Shown here: positions 1-8,823 of the stretch, one piece after another
Layout of the letters: each line of letters starts with the position of its first letter
Position numbering within the stretch: position 1 is the first letter of the stretch
NCBI GenBank assembly: GCA_010672925.1
Contig: JAAHFP010000027.1
Span: 1 to 64,000, forward strand
From: Symploca sp. SIO1C2
Lineage (GTDB): Bacteria; Cyanobacteriota; Cyanobacteriia; Cyanobacteriales; Coleofasciculaceae
Length of the DNA stretch: 64,000 nt
Direction of reading: 5' to 3'
Notes under the pieces: model-generated
Database searches by the model: none
What the model saw: only the letters and a program-made list of their open reading frames with translations
What the model was told of the DNA's origin: nothing
Program-made: the position numbers and the translations under genes

Positions 1-94
1 TGTAGACCAAACGCACACAACCGAGTGTCCGTCGCAAGAGATTCTCTTGTTCGGCAGTTGGGTAAAAACGATATCGGTAGGCGCGTTGTGTCAT
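1..94 (-). CDS. tnpB: TnpB (IS200/IS605 OrfB) N-terminus, runs off the window
   Basis: The minus strand from position 94 reads MTQRAYRYRFYPTAEQE and on through LLRRTLGCVRLVY to the window edge. This is the classic N-terminus of TnpB/OrfB, the RNA-guided nuclease accessory of IS200/IS605 and IS607 elements (basic FYPT.EQ..L motif followed by a G..R..YN-type motif). Only about 31 codons are in the window, so it cannot be told whether the gene is intact. The reading is open to the edge. A hairpin lies just upstream (140-181). Confidence 0.75.
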   Translation of the reverse strand, partial: MTQRAYRYRFYPTAEQENLLRRTLGCVRLVY

Positions 95-139
95 GCTTCA
101 CATTCTACCACTCTTGTTGTAAATACTTTAGTTAGAGGC

Positions 140-181
140 GCGGCATTCCTCTCGTCACTAAAAGTGAGAGTCTCCTGCCGC
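140..181. repeat. Imperfect hairpin upstream of tnpB
   Basis: GCGGCA (140-145) pairs with TGCCGC (176-181), and inner CTC/GTCAC and GTGAGAG segments extend the stem around a TAAAA loop. Position just upstream of the TnpB start is where IS200/IS605 elements carry subterminal hairpins recognised by TnpA. I infer it may be an element end; a plain cyanobacterial REP is the alternative. Confidence 0.4.
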
Positions 182-235
182 GAAGACAGATGATCCCACA
201 GCGCGATCGCAAGTCGATAGGGTTTTCTGAAAAGG

Positions 236-904
236 CTAAATTTTTGCCTGAAGTCTCCCCTTGAGAATTGAACCACCACCAAAGGCAGCTATTACTATAA
301 AACATAACCTAGAGGCTGGTTCAGGAATAGAGACAGGGATAGGTTTTGCTGGTTGAACATTGGGGCTTTGGAAAATAAGGTTGTCGAGAGTAAATCGAGT
401 CGCAGATGTCTGATCAAAATTTACAACTGCTTGCTTCACCGGTGCTCCAAAATAAGAGAATAAGCCTTCACTAAAACCAACTAAGGGATTGGTACTTACT
501 GGGGTTACTCCCAATGAATTGAATCCGAGATCGAAAAGTTCGACAGTAAAACCAGGTGTGGTATTAGCATTTGTGTTCAGCGCTACGCCAAATTCCAGTT
601 TAGAGACGAATGTATCGAAATTTAGGGTAAGAGTACCTGCTGTGTTACCCTCTAAACTTGGGTCTTGCACAAAATTTACTATACCTGGGCCAAAGGCATT
701 GTAACTAGCATCTGTTGAATCTATATTGTTGAGCTTGAAGTCGAAAGTTACTCCCTTAAAACTCAGATCATCTACAGCTTGAAGGGGTAGCTCATCAAAA
801 GTTAGAGTAGTTGTCGCTTCTGCTACTCCACCCGTTCCTAGAGCAACGAACCCTGCTCCAGCCATGACCATTGATATTTTTTTGAGTACAGTTAAAATAT
901 TCAT
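236..904 (-). CDS. PEP-CTERM sorted exported protein
   Basis: 222 residues. The N-terminus is a signal peptide (MNILTVLKKISMVMAGAGF, then a small-residue cleavage zone ending GGVAEA). The body is beta-rich and low in charge (TTLTFDELPL..., GTLTLNFDTFVSKLEFGVAL), typical of extracellular PEP-CTERM proteins. The C-terminus has SIPEPAS, a hydrophobic stretch and a short basic tail (KGRLQAKI), the exosortase sorting signal. In the family the tail is cut by exosortase and the protein goes to the cell surface or extracellular matrix. No exosortase gene is in the window. The specific function is unknown. Confidence 0.75.
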   Translation of the reverse strand: MNILTVLKKISMVMAGAGFVALGTGGVAEATTTLTFDELPLQAVDDLSFKGVTFDFKLNNIDSTDASYNAFGPGIVNFVQDPSLEGNTAGTLTLNFDTFVSKLEFGVALNTNANTTPGFTVELFDLGFNSLGVTPVSTNPLVGFSEGLFSYFGAPVKQAVVNFDQTSATRFTLDNLIFQSPNVQPAKPIPVSIPEPASRLCFIVIAAFGGGSILKGRLQAKI

Positions 905-1189
905 AACTGATCTTAAAATAGAATTTACGTCTAATGCGAATTAAATTGAGCCTTGTGATCTCAAAGCTTTCATAACCTAACTTGAACAAAAAACATAGTT
1001 ATTTGAACAAGATTGCGTGCTGGAAATATCTAATTTACATCAGGCGTAATTTATATATCATAGAATATTTTTTGTTTATGACATAATAAGCCACCTTCAA
1101 GTATGGCACTAATGCTAAAGAAACGTCCAGATCTATTTTCGCTATTTACTAAAACTTTACATTTGTTGAAGATGTTTATTAGCTAACAC

Positions 1190-2452
1190 CTAATACCTAT
1201 ATTCATCCCTTAGCTGCGAAGCGAACTCCAAGGCATCTTCACTAGTGGTGATTCTTCCCTCAATACGCGCAATCTGAATTTCAGTAAGTAGTTTGCCAAC
1301 TTGGGGGCCAGGGGGCAATTTTAAGGCTTGCATCAAATCATTGCCCGTAAGGAGGGAGGTGGGATGAGCAACCTGGTTGTTTGGATTCAAATAGCAATCA
1401 ACTAAAGGAGCAACAGCCTCTACCGCGATTCCTCTTGCTACTGCAACCACTGTCAAGGCACTAAAAACATAACCTATTCCCAAAAAGAAAAAATATTGCT
1501 CCCGTAGGGTCATCCGTTGATTAGCGTGAGATTCTAATTGGGGTAGTTGTTTGAGGAGAGTAACCACAGCTCGGACTTCAGCCCGACTATACTTGAGAGA
1601 CAATAATTGTTCCTCCGCAGCTTCTGGTACTGATGGCAGCAAACTTGCTAACTTGGCTAAACTCAACCAAGTTACTGATTTACCAGCAACCGAGGCTTGT
1701 AATTCTACTCCAAGTTTAGGGAAGGTTTTTGCGATTACCAAAGCTGATTGTTCAACTGCTGCAACTTGAGCCAAACTCTCTTGCGTAGCATCAGGAAACC
1801 ATCTTTGAAGTAAATTATCTTCCCAGGCAGCTTTAAGCCAGACAGTGCCTTGAGAAGATTGCAGCAAGTAACCCAACTCTACCTGTACTCGTTCAGCTGC
1901 TATCTGTGCTAATAACGGTGCTAGCTGGCGAATTACAGACTGGGTTGCTGGTACAATCTTGAAGTCCAACTGGGCAGCTTGTCGGTAAGCCCGTAGTAAT
2001 CGTAGGGGATCAGCTTCGAGATTTGTCGCTGATACCATGCGAATGATTCCTGCTTGCACATCGCTCACCCCTTGAAGCGGGTCAATAAATTGCTTATTGT
2101 AGGGGTCATAAGCGATCGCATTAATTGTAAAATCTCGCCGACTTAGGTCAATTTCTAAGCTTTCCCCTTCTTGCTGAGCAATGTCAACTGTTGCTTGGTC
2201 AAACACAACTCGGGCAATTTGCCGCTGGGCATCCAGTAGAACAAAACCGGCGTTGTAATGTTGTGCCAGATTACGTGCTGTCTGCACAGCATCTGTTGGT
2301 AAGACAAAGTCTAAGTCTAGATACTCAGCAGTTCTTCCCAGCAAAGCATCCCGTACTGCTCCTCCTACAAGATAAGCCTCTGGTGGGAGTAATTCTAAGC
2401 TAAAAGGCCAAGCTTGAGGATTAAGGGCAGTTTGGCTATTGATCATTATCAT
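1190..2452 (-). CDS. cca: CCA tRNA nucleotidyltransferase / poly(A) polymerase family
   Basis: About 420 residues. It shows class II tRNA nucleotidyltransferase motifs in order: YLVGGAVRDALLGR (nucleotide-binding G-G..RD), DLDFVLP (catalytic DxD carboxylates), RRDFTINAIAYDP (motif C) and DPLRLLRAYRQAAQL (motif D/E). The enzyme adds or repairs the tRNA 3' CCA end in the cytoplasm; some bacteria split CC-adding and A-adding between two such enzymes, and the sequence alone does not tell which this is. I place the start at the ATG at 2452 (2446 is equally possible); the longer frame to 2491 adds a peptide without family resemblance. The C-terminal helical part is intact. Confidence 0.9.
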   Translation of the reverse strand: MIMINSQTALNPQAWPFSLELLPPEAYLVGGAVRDALLGRTAEYLDLDFVLPTDAVQTARNLAQHYNAGFVLLDAQRQIARVVFDQATVDIAQQEGESLEIDLSRRDFTINAIAYDPYNKQFIDPLQGVSDVQAGIIRMVSATNLEADPLRLLRAYRQAAQLDFKIVPATQSVIRQLAPLLAQIAAERVQVELGYLLQSSQGTVWLKAAWEDNLLQRWFPDATQESLAQVAAVEQSALVIAKTFPKLGVELQASVAGKSVTWLSLAKLASLLPSVPEAAEEQLLSLKYSRAEVRAVVTLLKQLPQLESHANQRMTLREQYFFFLGIGYVFSALTVVAVARGIAVEAVAPLVDCYLNPNNQVAHPTSLLTGNDLMQALKLPPGPQVGKLLTEIQIARIEGRITTSEDALEFASQLRDEYRY

Positions 2453-2540
2453 AAAGGAATGGGGAATTAAAAATTGGGCATTTGCTAACAAATTACAAAA
2501 CTTGAGCTAGATTAACAGAAAAGACTTGGAGTCTCTAGTC

Positions 2541-2789
2541 ATGTGTATTTGCGTTAACTGCCAGTATGTAGACCGCTGCTCCACTTATCACGCTGTGGAA
2601 ACACAACATGAGCAGCCTCATCTTACGGAAAATCCTGATTTTGATGCGATTGAACCAACCATCAATGTCAATATCCGTCCCAAGGAAGATTTTGTGGAGA
2701 TGGAATGGGATGTTGTTGGTTGCCTTAGTTTTAAGGAAGAAATGGGGAAATGGTCGAAGTTGCGTCCAGGTGAACTAGTACCTACTTGA
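2541..2789 (+). CDS. ycf34: Ycf34 family protein
   Basis: 82 residues from the ATG at 2541. MCICVNCQYVDRC at the N-terminus gives clustered cysteines, followed by STYHAVETQHEQPHLTEN and the C-terminal KLRPGELVPT, all hallmark Ycf34 segments. Ycf34 is conserved in cyanobacteria and some plastids; work in Synechocystis associates it with an Fe-S cluster and photosynthetic electron transport. It is divergent from cca with 88 bp between the starts. A start at 2526 is possible but adds five residues not found in the family. Intact. Confidence 0.9.
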   Translation: MCICVNCQYVDRCSTYHAVETQHEQPHLTENPDFDAIEPTINVNIRPKEDFVEMEWDVVGCLSFKEEMGKWSKLRPGELVPT

Positions 2790-2895
2790 TGGGTTATATC
2801 ATGTCTGCTTGAATAACCATAATTAGGATTGACGGAGATAAGCGGAGAACTTTATATTATGGGTATTTCATGCAACTTGATATTGAAGGAGTAAA

Positions 2896-3612
2896 TTAAT
2901 AGCTTTTGTTAATCTTTGCTCTAAGAAATTTAAAATTTATGTAATCTTCGTTTTCCAAACCAACAGGGGCATTTTCAATTAGTCGTTCACGGAATACTTT
3001 GAGTATCTCTAGTTGCTTAGCTGGATATAGTTTAGCTGCTCTCGCTTCTCTGGCCATTAGGGTATGTACTACAACTTCCTCAATTAGAAAATCTCGACAC
3101 TTTTGATAAGCTAATTCTTGGCTCAAGGAATTAATACTACGCCTACTCAGGAAATTTGCTATATCTGTGTCTAGTGCAGACTCTATCAGAGAGTTATGTT
3201 GGCAAATTGCTGTGACTTGTTTATGCAAAGATTGAAACGATTCAGAGGTTCTCCACCTATCCCAATAGCTAATATTTTGCGAAGAAAAGTATTGCTCAAG
3301 TGTATTTTTATTTCTTGACAACCATTGGCGGCCACTTTCTAATGCTTGTTGATATGCTTCTTCTTCACTCATACCAAATTTCCAAACATAGTTATGTCGC
3401 TGCAATGTATCAGCAATATAGAGTAAGCATTGACTGAACCTACCATGAGCCCAACTCAAGAGAGTTTGCAATTTATCTTCTTCAAAAGCTAGATTACCAA
3501 CACTAATACCAATCCTACAGCAGTTATGTTGTTTCCACTGAGGACTCTGACAAATTTTTATACGGTATTGTGTTGATATTTCCAAAATTTTCCTCCAGTT
3601 TCCGGTAAACAA
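2896..3612 (-). CDS. tRNA-dependent cyclodipeptide synthase (CDPS), XYP-like
   Basis: 238 residues. CDPSs hijack two aminoacyl-tRNAs to make a cyclic dipeptide through an aminoacyl-Ser intermediate. Visible here: RIGISVGN with Ser37 at the catalytic position and Asn40; LLSWAHGRF then YIADTLQRHNY; GMSEEEAYQQALESGRQWL; FLIEEVVVHTLMAREA with the catalytic-type Glu (178/179); and KLYPAKQ (Tyr196-Pro197), the Tyr-Pro pair of the XYP subfamily. The Tyr preceding the Glu in AlbC (Tyr178) appears as Phe175. Length matches the family (about 220-250). No cyclodipeptide oxidase, methyltransferase, P450 or prenyltransferase is adjacent, so it is an orphan synthase. AT-rich flanks. The product dipeptide cannot be read from sequence by eye. 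Confidence 0.82.
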   Translation of the reverse strand: MFTGNWRKILEISTQYRIKICQSPQWKQHNCCRIGISVGNLAFEEDKLQTLLSWAHGRFSQCLLYIADTLQRHNYVWKFGMSEEEAYQQALESGRQWLSRNKNTLEQYFSSQNISYWDRWRTSESFQSLHKQVTAICQHNSLIESALDTDIANFLSRRSINSLSQELAYQKCRDFLIEEVVVHTLMAREARAAKLYPAKQLEILKVFRERLIENAPVGLENEDYINFKFLRAKINKSY

Positions 3613-3809
3613 AGGTATATATATTTTTATATATGTTTATATAATTTTACGAAATAAAAAAGATTTCGTCATTGTAGTGACGATAAATTATTTTGTATTC
3701 TGTGATACTTTTTCTGTTAATTTCGGATTATGGCTTCCAAGTTTGACACAACTCCCTTAATCGAGCCAAGATGAGAGAGGCAAATAAATTTTTGTAAAGG
3801 CTCTACTGG

Positions 3810-4460
3810 ATGTCTTTTGAGCTGCTATCACTGGAGACAATCCAGGAAATTGCAAGGCAATATGGCTACTGGGCTGTATTTTTTGGTATTACTCTCGAAA
3901 GTGCTGGCATTCCCTTACCGGGAGAAACAATTACCCTGGTAGGCGGTTTTCTGGCAGGCAGTGGCAATCTGAATTATTGGATAGTACTTGTTTGTGCGAT
4001 CGCGGGTGCAACCATCGGCGATAATTGCGGTTATTGGATTGGTAAAGTGGGAGGCTGGCCTTTATTAGTAAAGTTAGGAAGAATTTTTCGTATTACCGAA
4101 GCTCAACTAGTAGCAGTGAAAAGAGAATTTAGTGAAAATGCTGCCAGAGCAGTATTTTTTGGTAGATTTGTTGCTCTACTGCGAATTTTTGCAGGCCCAA
4201 TGGCAGGAATTGCGGAAATGCCTTACCCACAATTTCTGTTGTGCAATTTTGGTGGTGCTGCCCTATGGGCTACGGTCATGGTAACTTTATCATTCTTTTT
4301 CGGACGTTTCATGCCTCTGGAAAGAATTATCTCTATAGTGGGTCAATTTGGAATCATTGTTCTGGTTATCGTAGTTGTGATGTTTTTGGGAACTAAGTGG
4401 TGGGAGTATCGTCAACTCAAGCAACAATCGCTCAATGAGCAATCTGTACGAGGAGAGTAG
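3810..4460 (+). CDS. DedA family membrane protein
   Basis: 216 residues. Contains the DedA/SNARE-associated (VTT) signature: ESAGIPLPGETITLVGGFLAG, ATIGDNCGYWIGK, and the FFGRFVALLRIFAGPMAGIAEMPY segment with the conserved F.GRF..(L)R.....AG core. Several hydrophobic helices follow to a C-terminal transmembrane segment. DedA proteins are inner-membrane proteins implicated in lipid scrambling or undecaprenyl-phosphate recycling and envelope homeostasis. Divergent from the CDPS gene. The tail (KQQSLNEQSVRGE) runs into a purine-rich repeat. Confidence 0.88.
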   Translation: MSFELLSLETIQEIARQYGYWAVFFGITLESAGIPLPGETITLVGGFLAGSGNLNYWIVLVCAIAGATIGDNCGYWIGKVGGWPLLVKLGRIFRITEAQLVAVKREFSENAARAVFFGRFVALLRIFAGPMAGIAEMPYPQFLLCNFGGAALWATVMVTLSFFFGRFMPLERIISIVGQFGIIVLVIVVVMFLGTKWWEYRQLKQQSLNEQSVRGE

Positions 4461-4556
4461 GGAGACCGGAGAGTATGGGGAGTGTGGGGAGACAAGGAGG
4501 ACAAGGAAGACAGGGGAAACAAATAACCAATGACAAATGACAAATGACAAACAACA

Positions 4557-5954
4557 ATGCATCTTCTAAACAAACTATCCCTATTTCTAGTCTTCCTTAC
4601 CTTCCCTAACTTCCTGAGCATTTCTTCAGAATCATTCCTCTGTCCTGTATTTGCTTGGGGTGGGGAGGAGAGAGAATATGGCAGAGATGGTCACAATGGC
4701 AATGAGGGACGCAAAGGTAGAAAAGGGCGGGATGGTCAAAGCCTAACAGTTTTTACCGACGGTTCCCCAATGAATCTGGAACTATCAGGGGAAGATGGAC
4801 TCGATGGTGAGGATGGGAGAAATGGTAAAGATGCTCGTTGTGGTAATCAAAACTGGAATGTTAACTATAATCTCCGAGGGGCTGATGGTGGTAACGGTGG
4901 TAATGGTGGCGATGGCGGTGATGCTGGTAATGGTGGTTCTTTAACCCTTCATTACACTAATCTGGCATACCTGAGAAACATCTACGTGCGGGCTGAAGGT
5001 GGAAGATCCGGAAGACCAGGACGCAGCGGCTATGGTGGCGAAGGTTGCCAATGTGAGAGCCGCAATTGGAAAAAAAACACCTGCACTGGTACTCCTGGTA
5101 GTCCTGACTATAGCTGTCAAACTGAGGAGTTTTCTTGCAGGCATGGTAAAGATGGTCGAGATGGCAGAGATGGTCGAGATGGGAATCCTGGGATCCTGGG
5201 TACTCTAGCGATCATTAACAGCACTGAGCCACTCTCACCGGATCAACCAATTGCAAGCGTTGCCATGTCTCAACTGCAAGGCAGAGTTTTCAATCTTTCC
5301 AAAAATCAATGGCAGACTCGCAGTGGTGCTGCTTCCCTCTTAGCCCCTGGCTCGATTATTAATAATCAATATCGTGAGTTTGTTGAGAGAATTGAAAGTT
5401 CCTTTGAGTTAGTTTGGAATGCGCCACGTTCCATCACCAATTTTCCGGAACAACAAGATCTTACTCTTACTCTCCAAGATAACCGACAAGTAAAGATAGA
5501 TTTCCCTGAAGAGGTTTGGGTTGAGGGTACAACCTCACAACAGGAAGGTATCACCAAGTTTATTGTCTCCAATGCGATACATCAGAAAGAAGTTACTCAA
5601 CTGACAAGGGCAGATTTTTCTGGGAACGGAACTAATCTGACTTTTAGTTTGGTAGACAAGGCTGGCAAGTCTAATTTGATTACAACCGAGTTTTGGCTTA
5701 AGTATCGCACAGCGAGGACAAGTGCTGGATTTCGTAGAACCGCTGATTATCGAACCAAGTACGAAGGTAATATTCCTCAGGAATTAGTGAAACGCCACAA
5801 CAATCACTTCACTTTAGATCTAGGTAAGCTGCCAATAGAGTCTCAGTACCTGAAGCCTGGGGTCGCAGTTAATATTCAGTTAGTAGCAACTCGTTCCTTT
5901 GGAGAGCATTCTACGGAGCAAAAAATTGACTGGAAAGGAGAAATTAGACGTTAA
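4557..5954 (+). CDS. Secreted collagen-like (Gly-X-Y) repeat protein
   Basis: 465 residues. An N-terminal hydrophobic signal sequence (NKLSLFLVFLTFPNFLS) is followed by discontinuous Gly-X-Y blocks: GRDGHNGNEGRKGRKGRDG, GEDGLDGEDGRNGKDG-like, a GADGGNGGNGGDGG block, GRSGRPGRSGYGGEG and HGKDGRDGRDGRDGNPG. Between them is a Cys-containing insert (GCQCESRNWKKNTC ... YSCQ..EFSC) that could form disulfides. The C-terminal half (from about residue 215) is beta-rich with no repeats and no family I recognise. Probably an exported surface protein. Directly upstream lies a short AATGACAA repeat. Confidence 0.7.
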   Translation: MHLLNKLSLFLVFLTFPNFLSISSESFLCPVFAWGGEEREYGRDGHNGNEGRKGRKGRDGQSLTVFTDGSPMNLELSGEDGLDGEDGRNGKDARCGNQNWNVNYNLRGADGGNGGNGGDGGDAGNGGSLTLHYTNLAYLRNIYVRAEGGRSGRPGRSGYGGEGCQCESRNWKKNTCTGTPGSPDYSCQTEEFSCRHGKDGRDGRDGRDGNPGILGTLAIINSTEPLSPDQPIASVAMSQLQGRVFNLSKNQWQTRSGAASLLAPGSIINNQYREFVERIESSFELVWNAPRSITNFPEQQDLTLTLQDNRQVKIDFPEEVWVEGTTSQQEGITKFIVSNAIHQKEVTQLTRADFSGNGTNLTFSLVDKAGKSNLITTEFWLKYRTARTSAGFRRTADYRTKYEGNIPQELVKRHNNHFTLDLGKLPIESQYLKPGVAVNIQLVATRSFGEHSTEQKIDWKGEIRR

Positions 5955-5977
5955 TAGGCAATAGGTGAGCAACAGAT

Positions 5978-6008
5978 GTAGGGTGTCTTAGCGACAGCTA
6001 ACGCACCA
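5978..6008. repeat. Short interspersed repeat (TAGGGTG...TAACGCACC)
   Basis: GTAGGGTGTCTTAGC followed by GCTAACGCACC is an imperfect inverted repeat. Related sequences occur at 6271-6300 and twice at about 19035-19125. Non-coding REP-like element, common in cyanobacterial intergenic DNA. Confidence 0.6.
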
Positions 6009-6058
6009 AGATTGCACCAAAGATAAGGATGGTGCATTCCCCTTTTGATTTGATAAGA

Positions 6059-6164
6059 TATAGCAACCGCCACAACGGTTAGGACAACACCCAATTCTTA
6101 AACCTTTATCTATCAATCTTTTACCCTTCTGCCCTCTGCCCTCTGCCTTCTGCCTTTTGCTATA
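6059..6164. repeat. Small MITE-like element, TATAGCAA ends (copy A)
   Basis: 106 bp bounded by TATAGCAACCGCC and TTTTGCTATA. The inside reads a GGTTAGGACAACACC segment, AACCTTTATC, then a CTGCC heptamer run. Near-copies lie at 35066-35170 and (inverted) 53143-53250, and a variant at 56607-56691. No coding capacity, so any mobility would need a transposase supplied in trans. Confidence 0.65.
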
Positions 6165-6329
6165 AGAGGAACTTTATCAAAATCAAGATGATGAGCCTAT
6201 TGACTGTTCAATAAAATGGGTGAGCGATGAGTACCTGGGTGATTTTTAAAATGATTGTACTCAGGATTCGGTGCGTTACGCTTTGCTAACACACCCTACA
6301 ATAGATATTTTTTTTCTTAGCAAATTACC

Positions 6330-6932
6330 TTAAGATTTAAACTTCAACATATCCAAACGGGATAATGCACTCGTAGCTGTCTCCCGCACATAGTTGTCAG
6401 CAGATTCATCATTCGCTACATTGGTTAACAATTCCTTAGAGCGCTCGTCATCAATGGAACTAATAGCATTAACAATTGCTACTCCCAAAGCTGGGTTATC
6501 ACTCTCCTTTAGCACTTCCAGCAAGCTATCTAAAGCAGGTAAACCTACAACTCCTAAAGCCATTGCTGAAGCAATGTAAACAACAGGATTATAGTCATTG
6601 AGGGCTGTTTTCAATGCCTCAATTCCTTCAGTGGGGAAGGGAACCTCCGGATAATTAACAGCTACCTGAGCGAGTGCCTTCGCACAACTACTACGAACAG
6701 TTCCATTCTCGCTGTTGAGCAAAGAATCTACTAATGGTGGTACGGAATCCACACCAATTGCCCCTAGTGCCTTTACCGCTGCTCGTCGGTAGGTTGTATC
6801 CTCTTGATCCAAAACTGACATCAAGCGAGGAATTGTGTTTTCATCCCGGGTGTCAACCAACTCCCAGGTTGCCCGGTCTCGCAGATTAGGATTAGGGTGT
6901 TTCAGTTGCTCAAATAAAGACTCTTGTGCCAT
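6330..6932 (-). CDS. cpeZ: HEAT-repeat phycoerythrin lyase/chaperone-like protein (CpeZ-like)
   Basis: 200 residues made of HEAT/PBS-lyase repeats: LRDRATWELVDTRDENTIP, YRRAAVKALGAIG, VRSSCAKALAQVA, VYIASAMALGVVG and VRETATSALSRL. Length and position near cpeBA match CpeZ, which works with CpeY in attaching or protecting phycoerythrobilin on phycoerythrin; other E/F-type lyases (CpcF, NblB-like) are alternatives. It is on the same strand as cpeB-cpeA, 351 bp downstream, with a likely RNA hairpin between them, so it may be read from cpe readthrough or its own promoter. No CpeY-sized partner is in the window. Intact. Confidence 0.75.
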   Translation of the reverse strand: MAQESLFEQLKHPNPNLRDRATWELVDTRDENTIPRLMSVLDQEDTTYRRAAVKALGAIGVDSVPPLVDSLLNSENGTVRSSCAKALAQVAVNYPEVPFPTEGIEALKTALNDYNPVVYIASAMALGVVGLPALDSLLEVLKESDNPALGVAIVNAISSIDDERSKELLTNVANDESADNYVRETATSALSRLDMLKFKS

Positions 6933-7283
6933 CGTTATTGTGGAGACTGTTCCGGTTCTGACTAGAGCTTGCTGCTATATTTGTGGAGATGACAACAGCA
7001 AAGTTATCAATGGATAATTAATAATTGATAATTGATAATTGGTTAATATCGTCTAAGACCTCTTCATTTATTAAGAAAATAAAAAATATTTTCCTTAAAT
7101 GCAATCCTCTTCTTTCAAGGAGAGGTCATTATCCATTATCCATTGTTCATTATCAATTATTAAATTCCTTGATTTAGCAACCGGGGGACTCTTAGTTCTT
7201 AGCTTACCCAACATGAGGCAAACAATGAACTGAAAGTCCCCCAGTTTTCAATTAAGACTAACTATTAGAATCAATCCTGGTTA
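6933..7283. other. Gap between cpeZ-like gene and cpeA
   Basis: 351 bp without a gene. It holds AT-rich direct and inverted repeats of the AATTGATAAT / TCCATTATCCATTG type (about 7008-7040 and 7130-7163), facing each other as an inverted pair, and the hairpin at 7183-7242 next to cpeA. Nothing else is seen. Confidence 0.6.
7183..7242 (-). terminator. Stem-loop downstream of cpeA
   Basis: GGGGGACT (7183-7190) pairs with AGTCCCCC (7235-7242), with GTTC and GAAC extending the arms, about 40 bases after the cpeA stop codon. There is no strong U-run on the transcribed side, so it may be an attenuator or mRNA-stabilising 3' structure rather than a simple terminator. Confidence 0.5.
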
Positions 7284-7832
<549 letters not shown>

Positions 7833-7903
7833 CTAATAGTGACTGACGAGATGTCAATTAACTGATTGCCAAAATGGTGGTAAGGCGATTCAACCTGATG
7901 CGA

Positions 7904-8823
<920 letters not shown>

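Noticed and set aside
4290-4621. Leucine-rich minus-strand frames (LSSLSSLSPHTPHT) opposite dedA end
   Set aside because: They come from a purine-rich repeat (GGAGACAAGGAGGACAAGG) in the gap and overlap two real genes.
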